9,753 nucleotides of DNA, taken from contig CANIBQ010000139.1 of assembly GCA_947465645.1 (NCBI GenBank), forward strand, positions 1 through 9,753. Reading direction: 5' to 3'. This stretch comes from Acidobacteriota bacterium (GTDB taxonomy: Bacteria > Acidobacteriota > Vicinamibacteria > Vicinamibacterales > UBA2999). Shown here piece by piece: positions 7,086 through 9,753 of this stretch. The position numbers and the translations under genes are program-made. Within the stretch, counting starts at the first letter, position 1; each line of letters opens with the position of its first letter. Under the pieces are notes generated by a model, which saw only the letters and a program-made list of their open reading frames with translations, had not been told where the DNA came from and searched no databases.

Positions 7086-7091
7086 ATGCTA
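7086..7091 (-). promoter_or_regulatory. Candidate -10 box of the RNA methyltransferase-kinase operon
   Basis: The minus strand reads TAGCAT, then 6 nt (CTGGCG), then the GTG start at 7079. With normal promoter geometry transcription would begin at or next to the start codon. No -35 element is recognisable at 16-18 bp. On the plus strand TACACT (7136-7141) is a possible -10 for the divergent histidine kinase, with TTGGGC (7115-7120) as a poor -35. Confidence 0.35.
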
Positions 7092-7174
7092 CTGCCTTCT
7101 CCGAACGGCTCAGCTTGGGCGGAATGACTTCGACGTACACTACGGACCTTGAAGCGACGCTCCTGGAGAACGTG

Positions 7175-8323
7175 ATGCGACTGTCAGAATTCATGTTGAG
7201 CCACCGCGAACAGATCCTGTTCGAATGGATCGAGTTCGCGCGATCCTGTTTCATCGGCGCAGAGGGCATGGATCTGGACATGCTTCGCGACCACGCCGGA
7301 GAGATGCTCGACACGATCGCGGCGGATTTGAATACTCCGCAAAGCAAGTCGGAGCAGGCCGACAAATCCGAGGGAAAGAGCGACGCAGACCCGGATCCCG
7401 AGACTCCCGATACCGCAGCCCAGGAGCACGGGGCCGCTCGCGCCGACAGCGGTTTTACCGTCGAGCAAATGGTGTCGGAGTACCGTGCGCTGCGCGCCAG
7501 CGTCATCCGCCTGTGGATCGACACAGCGGGTGAGCTGACTCGCAAGGACCTCGACGACCTGGTCCGGTTCAACGAGGCGATCGATCAAGCCCTCGCTGAA
7601 TCGACGACGCGGTTCACGCAGGATCTGGATCAGTCGAAGGAGATCTTTCTCGCGATGCTGGGTCACGATCTGCGTACGCCGCTCGGCGCCATCATCGGCT
7701 CGGCGCACGTCATGGTGAACGCGAAAGAGCTTCCCGAGGGGCTGCGCAAGAGCGCTTCCCTTATTCTGAACAGTGGCCAGCGCATGAATGCGTTGGTCGG
7801 CGATCTCCTCGACTTCACGCGAAGCCGGCTGGGCCATGGCATCCCGATCGTCCGCGCTGACATGGATCTCGGGAAGGCCGGCCGGCAAACGGTCGACGAA
7901 ATCGTGGCCTTGCATCCGCAACGCGCCGTGAATGTCGAAGCGAGCGGCGACCTTCGGGGCCAATGGGACAGAGCCCGTATCAGCCAGGCGCTCTCGAACG
8001 TGGTGAACAATGCCGTTCAGCACGGATCGGACAAGACGCCCATCAACGTCACGATACGGGGCGACGTCGATGAAGTGCGACTGTCGGTTCAGAACCAGGG
8101 TCCGGTCATCCCCGCGAATGAGGTGGACAGGATCTTCGATCCCATGTACCGCATCGACGGCGGCAAGCCCGCTGCACCACGCGAGAACCTGGGCCTCGGG
8201 CTCTACATCACGGAGAGGATCGTCATGGCCCACGGCGGAACCATTCGTGTTGAATCGTCAGCAGCCAGCGGCACCACGTTCACCATGCACCTGCCGAGGC
8301 GCGTGGGAACAGAGGGTGCCTAA
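7175..8323 (+). CDS. Soluble sensor histidine kinase with RsbRD-like N-terminal domain
   Basis: The product has 382 residues, no membrane segment and no signal peptide, so it should sense a cytoplasmic signal. Residues 1-58 and about 90-140 form a helical RsbRD-like domain (LSEFMLSHREQILFEW; FTVEQMVSEYRALRASVIRLW), split by a charged, low-complexity linker (58-90). The kinase core follows: H-box MLGHDLRTPLGAI (161-173) with phosphoacceptor His164, N-box SNVVNNAVQHG (274-284), F-box IFDPMYR (320-326) and G2 box LGLGLYI (339-345). The G1 box reads NQGPVI instead of DNGxGI, so the normal ATP-binding Asp is replaced; relatives often show this, but activity is not guaranteed. I chose ATG 7175 because GGAG lies 6 nt upstream and the family domain starts there; ATG 7124 and TTG 7115 are in frame but poorly served. 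No response regulator is adjacent. Confidence 0.92.
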   Translation: MRLSEFMLSHREQILFEWIEFARSCFIGAEGMDLDMLRDHAGEMLDTIAADLNTPQSKSEQADKSEGKSDADPDPETPDTAAQEHGAARADSGFTVEQMVSEYRALRASVIRLWIDTAGELTRKDLDDLVRFNEAIDQALAESTTRFTQDLDQSKEIFLAMLGHDLRTPLGAIIGSAHVMVNAKELPEGLRKSASLILNSGQRMNALVGDLLDFTRSRLGHGIPIVRADMDLGKAGRQTVDEIVALHPQRAVNVEASGDLRGQWDRARISQALSNVVNNAVQHGSDKTPINVTIRGDVDEVRLSVQNQGPVIPANEVDRIFDPMYRIDGGKPAAPRENLGLGLYITERIVMAHGGTIRVESSAASGTTFTMHLPRRVGTEGA

Positions 8324-8346
8324 AAAGGGGCCAACCATCTGTACCC

Positions 8347-8379
8347 GGTGACGAACCGCTCGATGGTGACGTCCGGACG
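8347..8379. promoter_or_regulatory. Direct repeat and palindrome upstream of the LytS-type kinase promoter
   Basis: GGTGACG occurs twice (8347-8353 and 8365-8371), 18 bp apart start to start, and the second copy runs into a perfect 10-bp palindrome CGTCCGGACG (8370-8379). This sits about 25 bp before the -35 box at 8404, a usual place for an activator site. Repeated 9-bp sites are typical of LytTR regulators, but these repeats do not clearly match their consensus. The remainder of the 115-nt gap after the preceding kinase gene shows no convincing terminator. Confidence 0.25.
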
Positions 8380-8403
8380 CCGCTTACCGGTGGTGGCGAG
8401 CGC

Positions 8404-8432
8404 TTGACGCTGCGCGGTTCACCCCTGATAGT
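8404..8432 (+). promoter_or_regulatory. Sigma-70-type promoter of the LytS-type kinase operon
   Basis: TTGACG (8404-8409) and GATAGT (8427-8432) are separated by exactly 17 bp, the best promoter in the window. The -10 ends 6 nt before the GTG start codon at 8439, so the transcript is expected to begin at the start codon itself. No Shine-Dalgarno site exists between them, which fits a leaderless message. Confidence 0.6.
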
Positions 8433-8438
8433 GCGGTA

Positions 8439-9578
8439 GTGGGGTCTGAAAGCCGGCGCGTCAGCCCGAAGGTGATCGTCGGAGTCACGACGGCGCTCGG
8501 CGTGTTCTCGACGTTTCAGGCGTACAACTACGTGTCGCTGTTCACGGAGCGGGAGCCGTCGTTCCCGATGCTCCTGAGCCTCAACGTCACGTACTGGTAC
8601 GCGTGGGCCGCACTCGTCCCCGGCATGCTCTGGATGGCGCGGCATTACCGGTTCGGGCGCCACACGTGGCCGCGCGCCGCGGCGATGCACGCGCTCGGCG
8701 TGATCGCGTTTACGTTCATGCACGCCGTCCTCACGATCGGGATGCGCGTGCCGATCCAGGAGTTCTTCGGCCGTCCGGCGAGCTTCGCGATGGGCTTTCA
8801 GGAGCTGTTCTTCCTCTACTTCGACTGGGAAATGATGACCTACTGGGCCGTCGTCGGCCTCAGCCATGCGATCCATTTCCACAACGAGGCGCAGGAGCGG
8901 GAGCTCACCACCGCGCAGCTCCAGACGCGGCTCGCGGAAGCCAGCCTGCAGTCGCTGCAGCGGCAACTGCACCCGCATTTCCTCTTCAACACGCTGCACA
9001 CCATCTCGGCGCTGATGCACCGCGATATCGAGGCGGCCGACGCGATGCTGGCGCAGCTCAGCGATCTGCTCCGGCTGACGCTCGAGCGCGTCGGCACACA
9101 GGATGTCGCGCTCAAGGAGGAGCTCGACTTCCTCGAGAAGTACCTCGAAATCGAGCAGACGCGCTTCGGCGACCGCCTGCAGATTCAACTCAACGTCCAT
9201 CCGGACACGCTCGATGCGGCGGTGCCGAACCTTCTCCTGCAGCCGCTCGTCGAAAACGCCGTGCGCCACGGCATCGCGCAGAAGATTGGCGGCGGCCGCG
9301 TGGAGATCTCCGCCACGCGCGAGGGTGACGAGCTGTGCCTGGTCGTCCGCGACACCGGTCCCGGGCTGTCTCCCGACACGCGCGCCGCGCTCGACACGGG
9401 CGTCGGGCTGACCAACACCCGGTCGCGGCTGCAGCACCTGTTCGGCGACCGCCACCGCTTCGAGTTTCAGCAGCCGGCCGGCGGCGGGCTGGCCGTGAAG
9501 ATCTCGATTCCATTCGCGCTGCATCCGGAATCGCGGCCCGATCGTGATACCGATACCGACATGGAGAGTGTCGCGTGA
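8439..9578 (+). CDS. LytS/YehU-type membrane sensor histidine kinase
   Basis: This 379-residue sensor belongs to the His_kinase (LytS/YehU) group that pairs with LytTR response regulators. Four predicted membrane helices occupy about 11-34, 46-66, 80-101 and 118-146, with no large periplasmic domain, so the stimulus is probably sensed in or near the membrane. A coiled-coil stretch (150-176, QERELTTAQLQTRLAEASLQ) leads to the phosphoacceptor motif QLHPHFLFNTLHTIS (176-190), His180 being the likely site. The ATPase part shows PLVENAVRHGI (269-279) with Asn273, DTGPGL (305-310) and GVGLTNTRSRL (321-331), all intact. The start is GTG; no Shine-Dalgarno site precedes it, but a good promoter ends 6 nt upstream. 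The stop overlaps the response regulator start (GTGA), so the two are coupled. The C-terminal tail (362-379) is charged and probably disordered. Confidence 0.95.
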   Translation: MGSESRRVSPKVIVGVTTALGVFSTFQAYNYVSLFTEREPSFPMLLSLNVTYWYAWAALVPGMLWMARHYRFGRHTWPRAAAMHALGVIAFTFMHAVLTIGMRVPIQEFFGRPASFAMGFQELFFLYFDWEMMTYWAVVGLSHAIHFHNEAQERELTTAQLQTRLAEASLQSLQRQLHPHFLFNTLHTISALMHRDIEAADAMLAQLSDLLRLTLERVGTQDVALKEELDFLEKYLEIEQTRFGDRLQIQLNVHPDTLDAAVPNLLLQPLVENAVRHGIAQKIGGGRVEISATREGDELCLVVRDTGPGLSPDTRAALDTGVGLTNTRSRLQHLFGDRHRFEFQQPAGGGLAVKISIPFALHPESRPDRDTDTDMESVA

Positions 9579-9753
9579 CGAAGATACGCACCCTGGTCGT
9601 GGACGACGAGGCGCTGGCGCGCGAGCGCGTGCTGACGCTGCTCCAGCAGGAGGTCGATGTCGAGGTGGTGGGCGAGTGCAGCGACGGCGGCCAGGCGGTG
9701 GCGGCCATCCAGGAGCAGTCGCCGGATCTCGTGTTTCTCGACGTGCAGATGCC
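9575..9753 (+). CDS. Response regulator receiver domain, probably LytR/AlgR type (cut by window edge)
   Basis: Only the first 59 codons lie in the window; the gene runs off the right end. The visible part is a CheY-like receiver: acidic pair Asp10-Asp11 in TLVVDDEALARERV, and the phosphoacceptor Asp56 in DLVFLDVQMP, the final Pro being inferred from an incomplete codon. The opening matches LytR/AlgR-type regulators, which carry a C-terminal LytTR DNA-binding domain; that domain is out of view and is inferred from the partner kinase. The GTG start overlaps the kinase stop by 4 nt and has GGAG 8 nt upstream (9563-9566). It is expected to take phosphate from the upstream kinase and regulate transcription; targets are unknown. 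Confidence 0.93.
   Translation, partial: MTKIRTLVVDDEALARERVLTLLQQEVDVEVVGECSDGGQAVAAIQEQSPDLVFLDVQM

Noticed and set aside
8324..8346. Possible terminator after the soluble kinase
   Set aside because: The A-run and GGGGCC near the stop do not form a stem with anything downstream that I can see.
8280..9524. 414-codon open frame antisense to the LytS-type kinase
   Set aside because: The opposite strand encodes a complete, motif-intact kinase. The antisense translation is Arg/Glu/His/Val-rich without domains.

Overview
This is a high-GC, gene-dense bacterial chromosome segment. The mix suggests a soil or sediment bacterium, most likely an acidobacterium (Vicinamibacterales-like). The main pointer is a DUF6152-type exported protein beside two exported paralogs with a DGKPNL(E/Q)G motif, a gene set I associate with that group. 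This placement is inference from family knowledge, not from a search. There are no rRNA, tRNA, CRISPR or phage genes and no complete insertion sequence.

Layout, left to right. A perfect 25-bp inverted repeat (27-85) lies against the 3' end of a cyclophilin-type peptidyl-prolyl isomerase gene on the minus strand (87-602). A short divergent promoter region separates it from glgB (683-2914, plus), the glycogen branching enzyme. glgB converges on a three-gene minus-strand operon (5034 down to 2929): a proline/alanine-rich lipoprotein, a paralogous Sec-exported protein, and a small DUF6152-like exported protein. The first two genes overlap by ATGA and the last two are 4 nt apart. A hairpin terminator candidate sits between the convergent ends. 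Next is a 62-residue basic protein (5149-5337, plus) with a strong Shine-Dalgarno site. It converges on a minus-strand pair, a SpoU-family RNA methyltransferase (6240-7079) and a PfkB-family sugar kinase (5350-6243), also joined by ATGA. The right end is regulatory and on the plus strand: a soluble orphan histidine kinase with an RsbRD-like N-terminus (7175-8323), then a LytS-type membrane sensor kinase (8439-9578) overlapping the start of its response regulator (9575 to the window edge).

How the genes work together. The exported operon is the least understood part. All three products are predicted to leave the cytoplasm, and the two large ones are diverged duplicates that keep two cysteines and a GRW(D/E)GDTLVV core, so they may act as one envelope or periplasmic unit. 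The LytS/LytR pair is a standard two-component system whose target is not visible here. glgB stands alone, without other glycogen genes next to it.

Translation signals are mixed. The isomerase, the small basic protein, the soluble kinase and the response regulator have clear Shine-Dalgarno sites. glgB, the RNA methyltransferase and the membrane kinase instead have a TAnnnT-like or related -10 hexamer ending exactly 6 nt before the start codon, the arrangement expected for leaderless mRNAs.
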